NCBI RefSeq assembly: GCF_009177095.1
Contig: NZ_AP021861.1
Span: 4,446,501 to 4,510,500 of the forward strand
Reading direction: 5' to 3'
DNA: 64,000 bases
Origin: Lacipirellula parvula
GTDB taxonomy: Bacteria > Planctomycetota > Planctomycetia > Pirellulales > Lacipirellulaceae
The notes under the pieces were generated by a model. It worked only from the letters and a program-made list of their open reading frames with translations, was not told where the DNA came from and ran no database searches. The translations under genes and the position numbers were made by a program. Shown piece by piece: positions 1 to 8,355 of this stretch (position 1 is the first letter of the stretch; the number at the start of each line of letters is the position of its first letter).

Positions 1-59
1 TCGATCAGTGCATGAGCGGTTACTGATTTTATTTCCACGACGACCTGGAACGCTTCCCC

Positions 60-806
60 GTGCCCGAAACCGTCAACTGCGTCTGCGGGGCAATCTTGCG
101 ATTGCCTCCGCATGCCAAGGGTAAGTCGCTCAAGTGCCCGCAATGCTCTCGGCGGATCAACGTGCCTTTGCCGGGCGCGGCGGTCGCCGCTGCGGCGCCT
201 TCGCCTTCGCCTCCGCCTTCGAGTCCAGAAAGCGTGCGGGCTACTGCCACGGACGCTCAACTGACCTGTTCGATCTGCTTGACGAAAATCGGCGTCGGCG
301 AGAGCGTGCGTCGGTGCGCGACGTGCGATCAGCTGTACCACGATGAATGTTGGTCGGAAGTGGGCGGCTGCGGCACGTTCGGCTGCAAAGAGGCGCCGGC
401 AAGCGACAAATCCGAGCAATCCCCGCAGGCTCCGCTGACTGCCTGGGGAGACCACAAGAACTGCCCGATCTGCGGCGAAACGATCAAATCGATCGCGCTG
501 AAATGCCGCTATTGCGGCGTTACGTTCGAAACCGCGGATCCGCAGTCCGTCGGCGACCTCCGCCGGAGCGCATCGCAAAAAGCCGAGTTGGCCTCAGTTC
601 GGCAAAGCGTCATTGCACTGTTCGTCGCGGCGTTGCTCGGTCTGTGCGCCCCGCTGATCGCAATCGTTTCGCTATTCTACCTGATTCCCCGACGTGCCCA
701 ACTCGCGAAATGCGGGCCTCTGTATATGATCATGGGGTGGACGGCGCTCGGCCTGTCGTGTTGCTACTGCATCCTCTTCTTTCTGCTGGTTGCGTTGAAG
801 CAGTAA
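60..806 (+). CDS. Zinc-ribbon / prokaryotic RING-like membrane protein
   Basis: A 248-residue protein that begins at a GTG. Three metal-binding modules are visible: an N-terminal zinc ribbon (C7, C9, C26, C29), a RING-like treble clef (C70/C73, C86/C89, H94/C97, C104/C109) resembling the prokaryotic RING family (Prok-RING_1), and a third ribbon (C135/C138, C149/C152). Two membrane helices follow at about 184-208 and 222-246, so the Zn modules probably face the cytoplasm. A low-complexity Ala/Pro/Ser linker separates the first two modules. The gene opens an operon with a RING-like protease and an E2-like protein, which suggests a membrane-anchored adaptor or E3-like role. That role is inference; what is seen is the cysteine/histidine spacing and the context. 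The window starts 59 bases upstream, so the true operon start may lie outside it. Confidence 0.8.
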   Translation: MPETVNCVCGAILRLPPHAKGKSLKCPQCSRRINVPLPGAAVAAAAPSPSPPPSSPESVRATATDAQLTCSICLTKIGVGESVRRCATCDQLYHDECWSEVGGCGTFGCKEAPASDKSEQSPQAPLTAWGDHKNCPICGETIKSIALKCRYCGVTFETADPQSVGDLRRSASQKAELASVRQSVIALFVAALLGLCAPLIAIVSLFYLIPRRAQLAKCGPLYMIMGWTALGLSCCYCILFFLLVALKQ

Positions 807-840
807 TGCCAAGAGAACTCCACCCACTGGACCGCCGGTC

Positions 841-2187
841 GTGAGCGAAGCGAATCCGAAACATTTGCAGGCTGGCGAGCGCGAAGCGGGTTCGCTCTGT
901 GCGCATTGCAGTAGAGAGTTGCGACTGCACGAACCGACGGCGCTCTGCACGCGCTGCGGAGCCGTACACCACGAAGCGTGTTGGCGAGACGGAGGCGGAT
1001 GCGGGTCGTATCAATGCGCCCGCTCGGGGACGTTCGCCAAGCCGCGACAGATCGAGACGATCGCCGTCTCCCATGCGGAACTGGCTGCCGCAACGCCGTT
1101 GCCGCCGCCTGTGCAACATCGCACCTACGAGCCGGCGCCCGAACCGCCGCCGCGCTGGAACCGCATCGCCCTCTGGGCGTTCGGCATCGCAATCGCCGGC
1201 ATCCCGCTGTTCGGACTCGTGACGGGGCTCGCGGCGATCATCGTCGCGTGTATCGCGCTGGTCGCGCACACGGCCAATCGCAAGGGAATGCCGCTGGCCG
1301 TCGCCGCCATTTTTATCGGCATGCTCGACATTGTGGGCTGGTCGTTTGCACTCTTCCAATACTACGGCGGCGCAGCGACCGGAATCGTAGCGATGAGCGA
1401 GTTCTCGATCGATCCGGAGTCGCTCAACGAACTTCCTGACCGCATCTCCCGGGCGATGCGGGCCAACGTGCTGATTCAGTCGAACTTCGGCTTCGGCCGC
1501 CAAGGATTGGGATCGGGCGTGATTCTCAAGATTGAGGACGGCTCCGCATACATCGTCACCAACCGGCATGTGATCGACGAATACTTCAGCGAAGCTGCCG
1601 CCGCGAACGCCGGCGCTCCCAACCTCGCTGACATGGCCGACCTCAATGTGATGACTGTCGAGCAAACATTCGGCCCGGCAAGCGTCGAGTGGGTGGCGCC
1701 CCACGGCGTCGATTTGGCAATCATCGCGATGCCGCTGATCGGCGCCGTCGATGAACTGCGCGAAGCGGTCTGGAACGGCGACGAGACGCCCCACATTGGC
1801 GACGCGGTGTTTGCGGTTGGCAATCCGCATGGATTGGGGTGGACGCATTCATCGGGCAGCATTTCACAAATCCGGCGCCGCTCGCAAGCAGATTTTGATT
1901 TCCGCGTGTTGCAAAGCACGGCAGCCATCAATCCCGGCAACAGCGGCGGCGGCTTGTACGACGCCGACGGAAAGCTGATCGGCATCAACACGATGACCGG
2001 CGACAAGCGCGTCGCCGAGGGGCTGGGGTTCGCCATCTCTTTCCCGACGCTCCTCGAACTCATTCCAGAGAAGTTCGGTCTGCGGCGCATCAACGCGACG
2101 CCAGTGCCCGCGGCGAGTGAACTAAAAGATGCAGCCGATGCGAATGATTTACCAGAATCGGCGGTGGATAAGGAAATAGAAGAATGA
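841..2187 (+). CDS. RING-like/DUF4190/trypsin-like serine protease fusion
   Basis: A 448-residue protein with a GTG start, 34 bases after the previous gene. An N-terminal RING-like module (C20/C23, C36/C39, H44/C47, C54/C59) matches the one in the upstream protein. A Pro-rich linker and a two-helix membrane segment follow (about 109-136 and 144-170, DUF4190-like). The C-terminal domain is a trypsin/HtrA-type serine protease with a complete-looking triad: H243 in TNRHVID, D291 in GVDLAII and S368 in GNSGGG. No PDZ domain is obvious after it. The last four bases overlap the start of the E2-like gene, so the two are probably translationally coupled. The fusion suggests a membrane protease that is recruited or regulated through the same RING-like module. 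Its substrate and the side of the membrane it acts on cannot be read from sequence. Confidence 0.85.
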   Translation: MSEANPKHLQAGEREAGSLCAHCSRELRLHEPTALCTRCGAVHHEACWRDGGGCGSYQCARSGTFAKPRQIETIAVSHAELAAATPLPPPVQHRTYEPAPEPPPRWNRIALWAFGIAIAGIPLFGLVTGLAAIIVACIALVAHTANRKGMPLAVAAIFIGMLDIVGWSFALFQYYGGAATGIVAMSEFSIDPESLNELPDRISRAMRANVLIQSNFGFGRQGLGSGVILKIEDGSAYIVTNRHVIDEYFSEAAAANAGAPNLADMADLNVMTVEQTFGPASVEWVAPHGVDLAIIAMPLIGAVDELREAVWNGDETPHIGDAVFAVGNPHGLGWTHSSGSISQIRRRSQADFDFRVLQSTAAINPGNSGGGLYDADGKLIGINTMTGDKRVAEGLGFAISFPTLLELIPEKFGLRRINATPVPAASELKDAADANDLPESAVDKEIEE

Positions 2188-3035
2188 GCGCCGTGCGACT
2201 CCGCCGCTTGAAGGCTGATCACGAACGACTCAGCGAGTACGTTCGCCGTCATCCTCGGCTGAAATTGATTCAAGCCGAAGGCGATCCGCCGGAGCGTTAC
2301 CAGCTGGAAATGCAGATCAAGAGCGTCCGCATGGTCGGCGGCGAGTTGCAACCAGTTCAAAGCCACCTCGTCGAAATCTCGTTGCCGCTCGCGTATCCGC
2401 GGACGCCGCCCCAGTGTCGCATGCTGACGCCAGTGTTCCATCCGAACATCGCCCCGCATGCGATTTGCGTGGGCGATCACTGGGGCGCCGGCGAGTCGTT
2501 GCAGTCGATCGTCACGCGCATCGGCGAAATGCTTGCCTACCAGAGCTACAACGTGAAGAGTCCGCTCAACGGCGAAGCGGCGCGGTGGGTCGAAGAGAAT
2601 AAAGAGCGACTGCCGCTCGATCGCGTTAGTTTGCTCGTTGAGGATGAGCAGCCGGCCGCAGTCGGTTCGGCCACGACAGCGACGGTCGCTAAGCCGACTC
2701 CGCCGGAAATTCGACCGGCGAATCCTTCCACAATTGCACCCGCTCGCAGCGATGCAACTCCGCAAACGCTGTCGCAGCGGCTCGCAGCGTCGACTGTCGT
2801 TCCGCCAGTTCCGCCACAACCGCAGACGCCCCCGCCGCCTCCGCCACCCACTCCAGTAATGGCAAGCAGCCCGGCGACGCCTCCGTCCGCCCCAGCGGCG
2901 CCGCAAGCGGAGGCTGTGCGCGACTTGGTATCGATTGTTTGTCCCCACTGCAATGCTGGGTATCAGGTGAGCCGAGACAGCTCAGGTCGACGAGTTCGCT
3001 GCCGTAAATGCCAGCAAGTCTTCGTTGCGAGTTAG
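2184..3035 (+). CDS. E2-like ubiquitin-conjugating-fold protein with C-terminal zinc ribbon
   Basis: A 283-residue protein. Residues 1-140 read as a UBC (E2) fold: the YPRTPPQ segment, then FHPNI with the HPN triad at 86-88, then C95 in AICVGDHW at the usual distance for the E2 active-site cysteine, followed by helices up to a conserved-looking NGEAARW. A long Pro/Ala-rich linker (about 160-240) leads to a small zinc ribbon (C253, C256, C273, C276) of the MJ0042 type. The ATG overlaps the stop of the protease gene (ATGA) and has a purine-rich ribosome site (GGAAATAGAAG). E2 proteins carry a Ub-like protein as a thioester, and the intact HPN and Cys argue this one could be catalytic. No E1 or Ub-like gene is in the window. 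UEV-type inactive homologues lack the Cys, which this protein has. Confidence 0.85.
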   Translation: MSAVRLRRLKADHERLSEYVRRHPRLKLIQAEGDPPERYQLEMQIKSVRMVGGELQPVQSHLVEISLPLAYPRTPPQCRMLTPVFHPNIAPHAICVGDHWGAGESLQSIVTRIGEMLAYQSYNVKSPLNGEAARWVEENKERLPLDRVSLLVEDEQPAAVGSATTATVAKPTPPEIRPANPSTIAPARSDATPQTLSQRLAASTVVPPVPPQPQTPPPPPPPTPVMASSPATPPSAPAAPQAEAVRDLVSIVCPHCNAGYQVSRDSSGRRVRCRKCQQVFVAS

Positions 3036-3038
3036 CCG

Positions 3039-3539
3039 ATGGCTGCCGAAGCAATCTCATCGCAAAGCACTGCCGATGGCACGGACCACGACGGTCTCTG
3101 GCAGCGACGTCGCGCCGAGTTGCACGACCGCCACTGGGCGATGCTGGTCGTCGCCTTGAGCGTCGTCTCTTTTGCGTTCTTACTGCGCATTAATGACGGC
3201 GGTCGCGTTGCGGCTTCGTGGCTTCCTTTCGATTCACTGCCGCCGTTGTGCGGCAGCAGAGTGCTGCTCGGCATCGAGTGCCCCGGCTGCGGACTGACGC
3301 GCAGCTTCGTCGCCTTCGCGTCGGGCGACTTCCGCGAATCGTTCCGCTTCCATCGGCTAGGGTGGCTGGTATTTCTGGCAACGGCCGGCCAGATTCCGTA
3401 CCGCATCGTACGGCTACGCCAACTGCGGCAAGGGACCTTTGCCGAGCATCGCTGGCCAGCCTGGTTCGGCAGTTTCCTGATCGCAGTGTTGATCGCCAAT
3501 TGGGCAGCGACGATGATTGGCAAGGCTTTGTCGACATAA
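3039..3539 (+). CDS. DUF2752 family membrane protein
   Basis: A 166-residue protein starting three bases after the E2-like stop, so it is the last gene of the operon. It has a hydrophobic segment at about 33-49, then the DUF2752 hallmark CPGCGLTR (C81, C84) preceded by another cysteine (C71), and two further membrane segments at about 107-120 and 143-160. DUF2752 proteins are small membrane proteins of unknown function. Here the position suggests it is a membrane partner of the RING/E2/protease set. No function is claimed. Confidence 0.8.
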   Translation: MAAEAISSQSTADGTDHDGLWQRRRAELHDRHWAMLVVALSVVSFAFLLRINDGGRVAASWLPFDSLPPLCGSRVLLGIECPGCGLTRSFVAFASGDFRESFRFHRLGWLVFLATAGQIPYRIVRLRQLRQGTFAEHRWPAWFGSFLIAVLIANWAATMIGKALST

Positions 3540-3573
3540 AAAAAGCCGCCTTCCCAAACATGGAAAGGCGGCT
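3537..3573 (-). terminator. Intrinsic terminator for the DUF1559 transcript
   Basis: Stem AGCCGCCTT (3544-3552) pairs with AAGGCGGCT (3565-3573) around a short loop. Read on the minus strand the stem is followed by a run of seven T (complement of 3537-3543), a classical intrinsic terminator for the gene ending at 3678. On the plus strand there is no U-tract, but the hairpin sits directly at the stop of the DUF2752 gene and may also help end that convergent transcript. Confidence 0.75.
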
Positions 3574-3677
3574 CGCGGTGGGACGAACGAACTGGCTGCC
3601 TCTGCTGCCGTTACGGCCCTTGGTTTATTTCGTATCGCGCCATCAGCTGAAGCAATCAGCTGATCTCGCTACTGCGA

Positions 3678-4685
3678 TTAAAGATTCGGGTTCACCTCTT
3701 CGCCAGCGCGGGTGATCAATTTGGCGTACTCGCGGATGTCGACGCTATCGCTAATGCCGCGCACCGAACCGTCGCCGAACCCGTGAAGAACGACTCCCGA
3801 GTGGAACGAATACGGCGCGCTGACCCCGTAGGTGCTGAACTGCGGATCGGGATAGCCTCGCTTGACGGTATCGAGGCCGTTGGTGCAATTTAGCGCGCAC
3901 GTTCCGAAAGGATCAACGCCGTCGGCAGTCGTGCCGAACACCAGAATATCACTCGCCGGACGAGGCCAGCCGCCGCCATTGACGCGTGCGATAGTAGCAT
4001 CGTCGGTCACCTTGATGCTCTTGCGATAAATGTACGGGCGACCTGCCGACTCCGCGAACATGATCGTGTTGGACAAACCGTCCGTGACGTCTTTGAAGCT
4101 AGCTTTCGCATTCTGGTATTCCAAGATGCCTGGATAGTCGCCAGCCGCATTCGGGGCGCCAGGCGGGTCGATCGGGTTGGTGGCGCTAGCCGGATTGTAT
4201 AAGGGACCCGAAACCCACACGGTGGGAGAGTAGTCGGTTTGGCTGCAGATCTCCTGAGTCCAGCTAACGTTCGGGTCGCCGTCCAGTCGTTCTGGAGCTT
4301 CGGAGCTTGAAGGGCACAGGAACCCTGGAATGACGGTGTTAGCCGCGATGCGATTGTCGAGGTGCGACCAGTTCTTTTTGATGTCAAACGTATTGCGCAG
4401 CGTACCGAGTTCCATGTAATTGAGAATGTGGGTCATCGCCGCGATGCGCGGGACGGTGGTATCCACAATGCCGACGGGACGGCCGCTGACAGGCACCGCT
4501 TTCTTGGCATCATGATGATTCTGAACGGCGAGGCCAAGTTGCTTCATCTTGTTGATGCACTCGGCGCGACGGGCCGCTTCACGAGCAGCCTGCACAGCCG
4601 GCAGCAACAGGGCGACCAGGACGCCGATGATCGCGATGACCACCAGTAGTTCTACGAGCGTAAACGCAGATCTTTTGCGTGACAT
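3678..4685 (-). CDS. DUF1559 pseudopilin-like protein
   Basis: A 335-residue protein with a type IV pilin/type II secretion style N-terminus: KRSAFTLVELLVVIAIIG with the conserved Glu five residues into the mature part. The long DUF1559 domain follows and ends in the H-X9-DG motif (HSGVVLHGFGDG). These proteins are massively duplicated in planctomycetes. They are presumed to be prepilin-peptidase-processed surface or secretion proteins, but their role is unknown. The start is supported by a good ribosome site (AGAGGG) about 9 bases upstream. Transcription order places two small exported proteins before it (5736 to 4747), a common arrangement, so the three may be co-transcribed. A strong hairpin-T terminator lies about 105 bases beyond its stop. 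Confidence 0.92.
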   Translation of the reverse strand: MSRKRSAFTLVELLVVIAIIGVLVALLLPAVQAAREAARRAECINKMKQLGLAVQNHHDAKKAVPVSGRPVGIVDTTVPRIAAMTHILNYMELGTLRNTFDIKKNWSHLDNRIAANTVIPGFLCPSSSEAPERLDGDPNVSWTQEICSQTDYSPTVWVSGPLYNPASATNPIDPPGAPNAAGDYPGILEYQNAKASFKDVTDGLSNTIMFAESAGRPYIYRKSIKVTDDATIARVNGGGWPRPASDILVFGTTADGVDPFGTCALNCTNGLDTVKRGYPDPQFSTYGVSAPYSFHSGVVLHGFGDGSVRGISDSVDIREYAKLITRAGEEVNPNL

Positions 4686-4746
4686 AATTAAGTTCCCTCT
4701 CTGAAAAAAATAATTTATGAGCGTGGCGTACTGCAGTGAGTAACTG

Positions 4747-5217
4747 CTACAGCTGAATCGCCGGGATGGCGTTTTCTCCCGCTGTAACTTTCACAACCAA
4801 GTCGGACGACGTGGGATTGCCGTACTTGGTTGGGATGACATTCGGGCCAATTCTCACGTCTCCGCCGTTCTTGATCAGCTTGTTCCAAACAACGGTGAGA
4901 ACGTATTCCCCCTCCGGAGCGCCATCGCCGCTGTCGTAGGTCGAAACGGCGAACGAGCCATCCTTATCAACGTTCGCCCGAGGCGCTGGGACGCCAGCCG
5001 GCAACGGCGACTTTGGATGGAGGGCGATGATTGCTCCGTGCGCTGGCTCGCCCTTGAGCGTAATCGTCCCTTTCGCGGGAAAGACTGCCGTCCGCTGCGG
5101 TTTCGCCTCTCCGCATCCGGCCATTGCCATCAACGCGATCGCAACGCCAAGCAGTCCCACGCCATGCCGCCTTCCCGGGCGGCTGACGCACTTCGTCTTG
5201 CAACACTCCAGATTCAT
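4747..5217 (-). CDS. Small lipoprotein, carboxypeptidase-regulatory-like fold
   Basis: A 156-residue protein. The N-terminus has a hydrophobic stretch ending in a lipobox (AMAGC), so it is a predicted lipoprotein. The mature part (KGTITLKGEPAHGAIIAL, then DKDGSFAVSTYDSGDGAPEG and GEYVLTVVW) looks like the beta-sandwich seen in carboxypeptidase-regulatory-like domains of planctomycete lipoproteins. It lies directly upstream of the DUF1559 gene on the same strand, a recurrent pairing in this phylum. It resembles the next protein upstream in transcription order (5299-5736), which suggests a duplication. Function is unknown. Confidence 0.8.
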   Translation of the reverse strand: MNLECCKTKCVSRPGRRHGVGLLGVAIALMAMAGCGEAKPQRTAVFPAKGTITLKGEPAHGAIIALHPKSPLPAGVPAPRANVDKDGSFAVSTYDSGDGAPEGEYVLTVVWNKLIKNGGDVRIGPNVIPTKYGNPTSSDLVVKVTAGENAIPAIQL

Positions 5218-5298
5218 TTCTGTGGGTCCTTCAGATTCAAAAAGCTTGCTTCGTAATGTTGCAGTCGCCGCTACCGCCGCGGCGCTGCCGAGTTCGAC

Positions 5299-5736
5299 CT
5301 ATAGGCGACCACCGTCGGCGCCGATGTTGATCGGCGGCAACTGGTAAGGGCCGTCCGCCACGCGTAGCTGCAGCGGCGATGCATCGGGGCGGCGATAGCG
5401 AGCGGGCACGCGCGGCGATTCGATCGTCAGTGCGTACAGGCTGGCATCGGCGCCTTCTGTGATTCGCGTCGTATTGATTTCGAACGTCCCGTCGGCCCGC
5501 ACCGTCGTGCGCGGAGCGACGTACGCCCAACGCAGCGGAGCCACGGGATGGAGAGAGACCACGGCGCCCTCGGCGGGGGCTCCGTCGATCAAGATCGATC
5601 CAGCGACCGCATAGCGAGTCTGCTCGATCGAACTGCGAGAATTAGTGAGTGATCCGCTCGTCAGTACGCCCAGTCCGCCAAAGAGGGCGAAAGGAACGAC
5701 GGCGAGCGAATGCGAAAGCGTTGAAGGCGCGAGCAT
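5299..5736 (-). CDS. Exported protein paralogous to the neighbouring lipoprotein
   Basis: A 145-residue protein with an N-terminal hydrophobic segment (LAVVPFALFGGLGVLTSG) that lacks a clear lipobox Cys, so it is either secreted or membrane-anchored. The core AGSILIDGAPAEGAVVSL, followed by RADGTFEINTT and YALTIESP, parallels GTITLKGEPAHGAIIAL, DKDGSFAVST and YVLTVVW of the protein at 4747-5217. The two are probably paralogues with the same small beta-sandwich fold. It is the first gene of the putative three-gene unit that ends with DUF1559. Function is unknown; the start at 5736 is the only good one seen. Confidence 0.6.
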   Translation of the reverse strand: MLAPSTLSHSLAVVPFALFGGLGVLTSGSLTNSRSSIEQTRYAVAGSILIDGAPAEGAVVSLHPVAPLRWAYVAPRTTVRADGTFEINTTRITEGADASLYALTIESPRVPARYRRPDASPLQLRVADGPYQLPPINIGADGGRL

Positions 5737-5853
5737 GACGTAAACTGCGTCGAGCTCAAGGGCCTCCGGGTCTTCCGGTGGGAGTGAGCGGGGGAGGTGG
5801 TGTCAGTGGAACGCCTCTCGGGGAGCGAGTCGGGCGTTCGCGTTTTGCTGCAT

Positions 5854-5879
5854 CGGCGGGGATGCGTCGCTCCCCGCCG
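5854..5879. other. GC-rich stem-loop downstream of the sulfate operon
   Basis: CGGCGGGGA (5854-5862) pairs perfectly with TCCCCGCCG (5871-5879) around an 8-base loop. It sits past the end of the yezD-like gene, where the sulfate operon should end. No U-tract follows on either strand, so an intrinsic terminator is not proven. The rest of 5737-5921 shows nothing recognisable. Confidence 0.35.
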
Positions 5880-5921
5880 CAAATTGATTCAATTCAAACA
5901 AGGCATGGCTGCAACTGAGTG

Positions 5922-6182
5922 CTAACCATTTTCCTGCGCGTCGCGGCGATTGCGAAGGCGACGCTTCTCCGTCTTGTCGATTTGGATGATCACGCCATCC
6001 TGAACGACAATCGTCACCGAGCCGAAGCGCATCCCGCGCAACGACGCGGCGACTTCGCGAAGTTCGTCGTCTGTCGGCATGCGGCTCGCAGCCGGGGCTG
6101 GCGAGGTTTGAGGGGAATGGTTCATCGCAATGGTCTTCCGTGCGTAATTAGCGGCAGATTGAAGTCCGGTCGTCTGGCTCAT
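5922..6182 (-). CDS. YezD-like (DUF2292) small protein
   Basis: An 86-residue protein. The C-terminal 45 residues ([20 protein letters not shown] followed by IDKTEKRR) match the small DUF2292/YezD family, a single compact domain often linked to sulfur or sulfate uptake genes. Its start overlaps the cysA stop by four bases (ATGA), so it is translationally coupled to the last gene of the sulfate transporter. A second ATG nineteen codons in (MNHSPQTS) is an alternative start, since the first residues are not conserved-looking. The molecular role is unknown. The operon position supports a sulfur-linked accessory role. Confidence 0.8.
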   Translation of the reverse strand: MSQTTGLQSAANYARKTIAMNHSPQTSPAPAASRMPTDDELREVAASLRGMRFGSVTIVVQDGVIIQIDKTEKRRLRNRRDAQENG

Positions 6183-7255
6183 TTGGTTTCACTCGGTACG
6201 AAGACGCGGGCGTTTTTGGGATACAAGTGAACGTTCTCGCCATCCTGCAGCGAGAGATTGGCAAATTCTTCCAGTGGCAGTTCCACCAGCACGCTCGAGG
6301 CATCTTCCGTTTCGAGGAACACGCGAGCGACGGCGCCGGCGGAGTGGATGCGAACGATGCGGGCGGGAAAACTCGGCTTGCCGTTGGACGTGCGGCGAAT
6401 CTCGAACTCGTGCGGCCGCATATAAACGGTTGCCGGACGTTCGCGGTCGTCGCTGTAGTTCGGGTAATCGACGGTCAGATCGCCGAGCGTCGCCTTGCCG
6501 CGCTGCACGCGACCATGGAAGACGTTGACTTGGCCGAGGAACTCCATCACGAATTGCGTCTTCGCGTTGTGGAAAACTTCGTCAGGCGTCCCCTCTTGTT
6601 CGATCTTCGAGTTGTTCATCACGACGACGCGGTCGGCGACTTCCAGCGCCTCTTCCTGATCGTGCGTGACAAGGACGCTAGTGATGTGGATCTCTTCGTG
6701 CAACCGACGCAGCCAGGCACGCAGCCCCTTACGAACCTGAGCGTCGAGGGCGCCAAATGGTTCGTCGAGCAGCAACACTTTTGGTTCGACCGCGAGCGCC
6801 CGTGCAAGGGCGACGCGTTGCCGCTGGCCGCCCGAGAGTTGCGACGGGTAGCGTTTGCTGAACTGGGCGAGTTGCACCAACGACAGCAGTCGTTCGACGC
6901 GGTCGCGAATCTCTTCATTCGACGGGCGCGACGATTTGTGCCGCACCCGCAGACCGAACGCTACGTTTTCGAACACGGTCATGTGGCGGAACAGCGCGTA
7001 GTGCTGAAACACGAAGCCGACATGCCGCTCGCCGACCGGGCGACGCGAGACGTCTTCATCGTAGAAGCGAATCGAGGCGTCAGGGTTCGGATCGGGAGCT
7101 TCGAGGCCAGCGATAATCCGGAGCAGCGTCGTCTTTCCGGAGCCCGAGGGACCAAGCAATGCGACCAGTTCGCCGTCGTTAATCTTCAAGCTAACGTCGT
7201 TGAGCGCCCGAAAGGTTCCAAACGTTTTCGAGATGTGTTGAACGTCGATGCTCAT
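6179..7255 (-). CDS. cysA: Sulfate/thiosulfate ABC transporter ATP-binding protein
   Basis: 358 residues from the chosen start. It energises sulfate import with CysT/CysW. Visible motifs are Walker [10 protein letters not shown] (35-43), Q-loop Q84, signature LSGGQ (140-144), Walker B LLLDEP (161-166), and a C-terminal TOBE-like regulatory domain (about 240-358). The start at 7255 ([12 protein letters not shown]) is preferred because the family begins there and AGGAG precedes it by a workable distance. The frame stays open 62 codons further upstream, but that extension has no family features. About 190 bases separate it from cysW and include a hairpin at 7419-7439, so expression relative to cysTW may be tuned. 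Confidence 0.93.
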   Translation of the reverse strand: MSIDVQHISKTFGTFRALNDVSLKINDGELVALLGPSGSGKTTLLRIIAGLEAPDPNPDASIRFYDEDVSRRPVGERHVGFVFQHYALFRHMTVFENVAFGLRVRHKSSRPSNEEIRDRVERLLSLVQLAQFSKRYPSQLSGGQRQRVALARALAVEPKVLLLDEPFGALDAQVRKGLRAWLRRLHEEIHITSVLVTHDQEEALEVADRVVVMNNSKIEQEGTPDEVFHNAKTQFVMEFLGQVNVFHGRVQRGKATLGDLTVDYPNYSDDRERPATVYMRPHEFEIRRTSNGKPSFPARIVRIHSAGAVARVFLETEDASSVLVELPLEEFANLSLQDGENVHLYPKNARVFVPSETK

Positions 7256-7418
7256 GACGGCTGATTCCTGCTCCTGTTGGCGCTCGGATGTGTGCGAGGG
7301 GTGAAAGCGAAGGTTGGGTAGGACTTCGGCGGCAGTGAAGTGCGGTGCGAAGGACGACCCTGGTTGTACGGCGACGGCGTTCTGCGATTTCAAGCTTGTC
7401 ATCACGAACCCCGCGATC

Positions 7419-7439
7419 GCCCTCTCCACGAGAGAGGGC
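7419..7439. other. Hairpin between cysW and cysA
   Basis: GCCCTCTC (7419-7426) and GAGAGGGC (7432-7439) form a perfect 8-bp stem with a 5-base loop inside the unusually long cysW-cysA gap. There is no U-tract. It could be an RNA-processing or partial-termination site; this is inference. Confidence 0.3.
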
Positions 7440-7444
7440 ATTCG

Positions 7445-8353
7445 TTACTCACTCTTGGCGGCCTCGACGAGATCGCGTTGAATCCGCCATTCCAGCGTCG
7501 TCTTCAACACGAGCGTCACTAGGGCCAAGAGCGTAAGGACCGACGCCACGGCAAACGCCGCGACGAAGTTGTATTCGTTGTAAAGAACCTCGATATGGAG
7601 CGGCAGCGTATTCGTCTTGCCGCGAATGTGACCCGACACGACCGATACGGCGCCGAACTCGCCCACGGCACGAGCCGTGCTGAGGATGACGCCGTAGAGC
7701 AGCGCCCACTTCACGTTCGGAAGCGTGACGCGGAAGAACGTTTGCCAGCCGTTGGCGCCGAGCGAAATCGCCGCTTGCTCCTCTTCGCTCCCTTGCTCCT
7801 GCATCAGCGGGATCAATTCGCGGGCGACGAAGGGAAACGTGACGAAGATCGTCGCCAGCACGATGCCGGGCACGGCGAAGATAATTTGAATGTTGTGGCT
7901 GGCGAGCCAGGGCCCGAACCAACCAGTCATGCCGAACAGCAGCACGTAGATCAAACCTGAAACGACCGGCGAGACGGCGAACGGCAAGTCGATGAGCGTG
8001 ATCAGCAGGCTTTTGCCGCGGAAGTCGAACTTCGCGATCGCCCAAGCGGCCGCGACGCCGAACACCAGGTTCGCGGGAACGGCGATCCCCGCCGCGATGG
8101 TCGTCAGCTTCACCGCCGCCCAGAAGTTGGCGTTTTCGAAGCTGGCGAAGTAGGCGCCCCAGCCTTTGCGGAGCGCCTCGGCGAAAATCGCCACGAGCGG
8201 CACGAACAACACGAGCGTGAGAAACAGAAGCGTCGTGCCAACGAGCAGCCAACGAACCCACGTCGACTCTTCGGTCGCATTGCGGAGCTGTGGACCAGCA
8301 ACTTGCCACGATTCAGGCGATTCGAGCGTTACAGGAAGCGTTTGTGCGTTCAT
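7445..8353 (-). CDS. cysW: Sulfate ABC transporter permease CysW
   Basis: A 302-residue inner-membrane permease. About six hydrophobic helices are visible, beginning at about residue 36 ([20 protein letters not shown]). The cytoplasmic EAA loop that docks on CysA is present ([20 protein letters not shown], with the invariant G). The ending [19 protein letters not shown] is typical of CysW. It lies two bases after cysT and before cysA on the same strand, so it belongs to one operon. With CysT it forms the heterodimeric channel that takes sulfate or thiosulfate from the lipoprotein Sbp. Length is normal for the family. Confidence 0.93.
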   Translation of the reverse strand: MNAQTLPVTLESPESWQVAGPQLRNATEESTWVRWLLVGTTLLFLTLVLFVPLVAIFAEALRKGWGAYFASFENANFWAAVKLTTIAAGIAVPANLVFGVAAAWAIAKFDFRGKSLLITLIDLPFAVSPVVSGLIYVLLFGMTGWFGPWLASHNIQIIFAVPGIVLATIFVTFPFVARELIPLMQEQGSEEEQAAISLGANGWQTFFRVTLPNVKWALLYGVILSTARAVGEFGAVSVVSGHIRGKTNTLPLHIEVLYNEYNFVAAFAVASVLTLLALVTLVLKTTLEWRIQRDLVEAAKSE

Positions 8354-8355
8354 CG

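Noticed and set aside
730-1848. Long minus-strand open frame opposite the RING/protease genes
   Set aside because: It lies antisense to clearly motif-bearing genes (trypsin triad, RING cysteines), has no family-like sequence, and is an expected GC-rich shadow frame.
3640-3665. Repeated ATCAGCTGA motif near the DUF1559 stop
   Set aside because: It is short and partly self-palindromic; no second copy or role could be supported.
7256-7441. N-terminal 62-codon extension of cysA
   Set aside because: The extension has no ABC-ATPase features, while the ATG at 7255 has a ribosome site and matches family starts.
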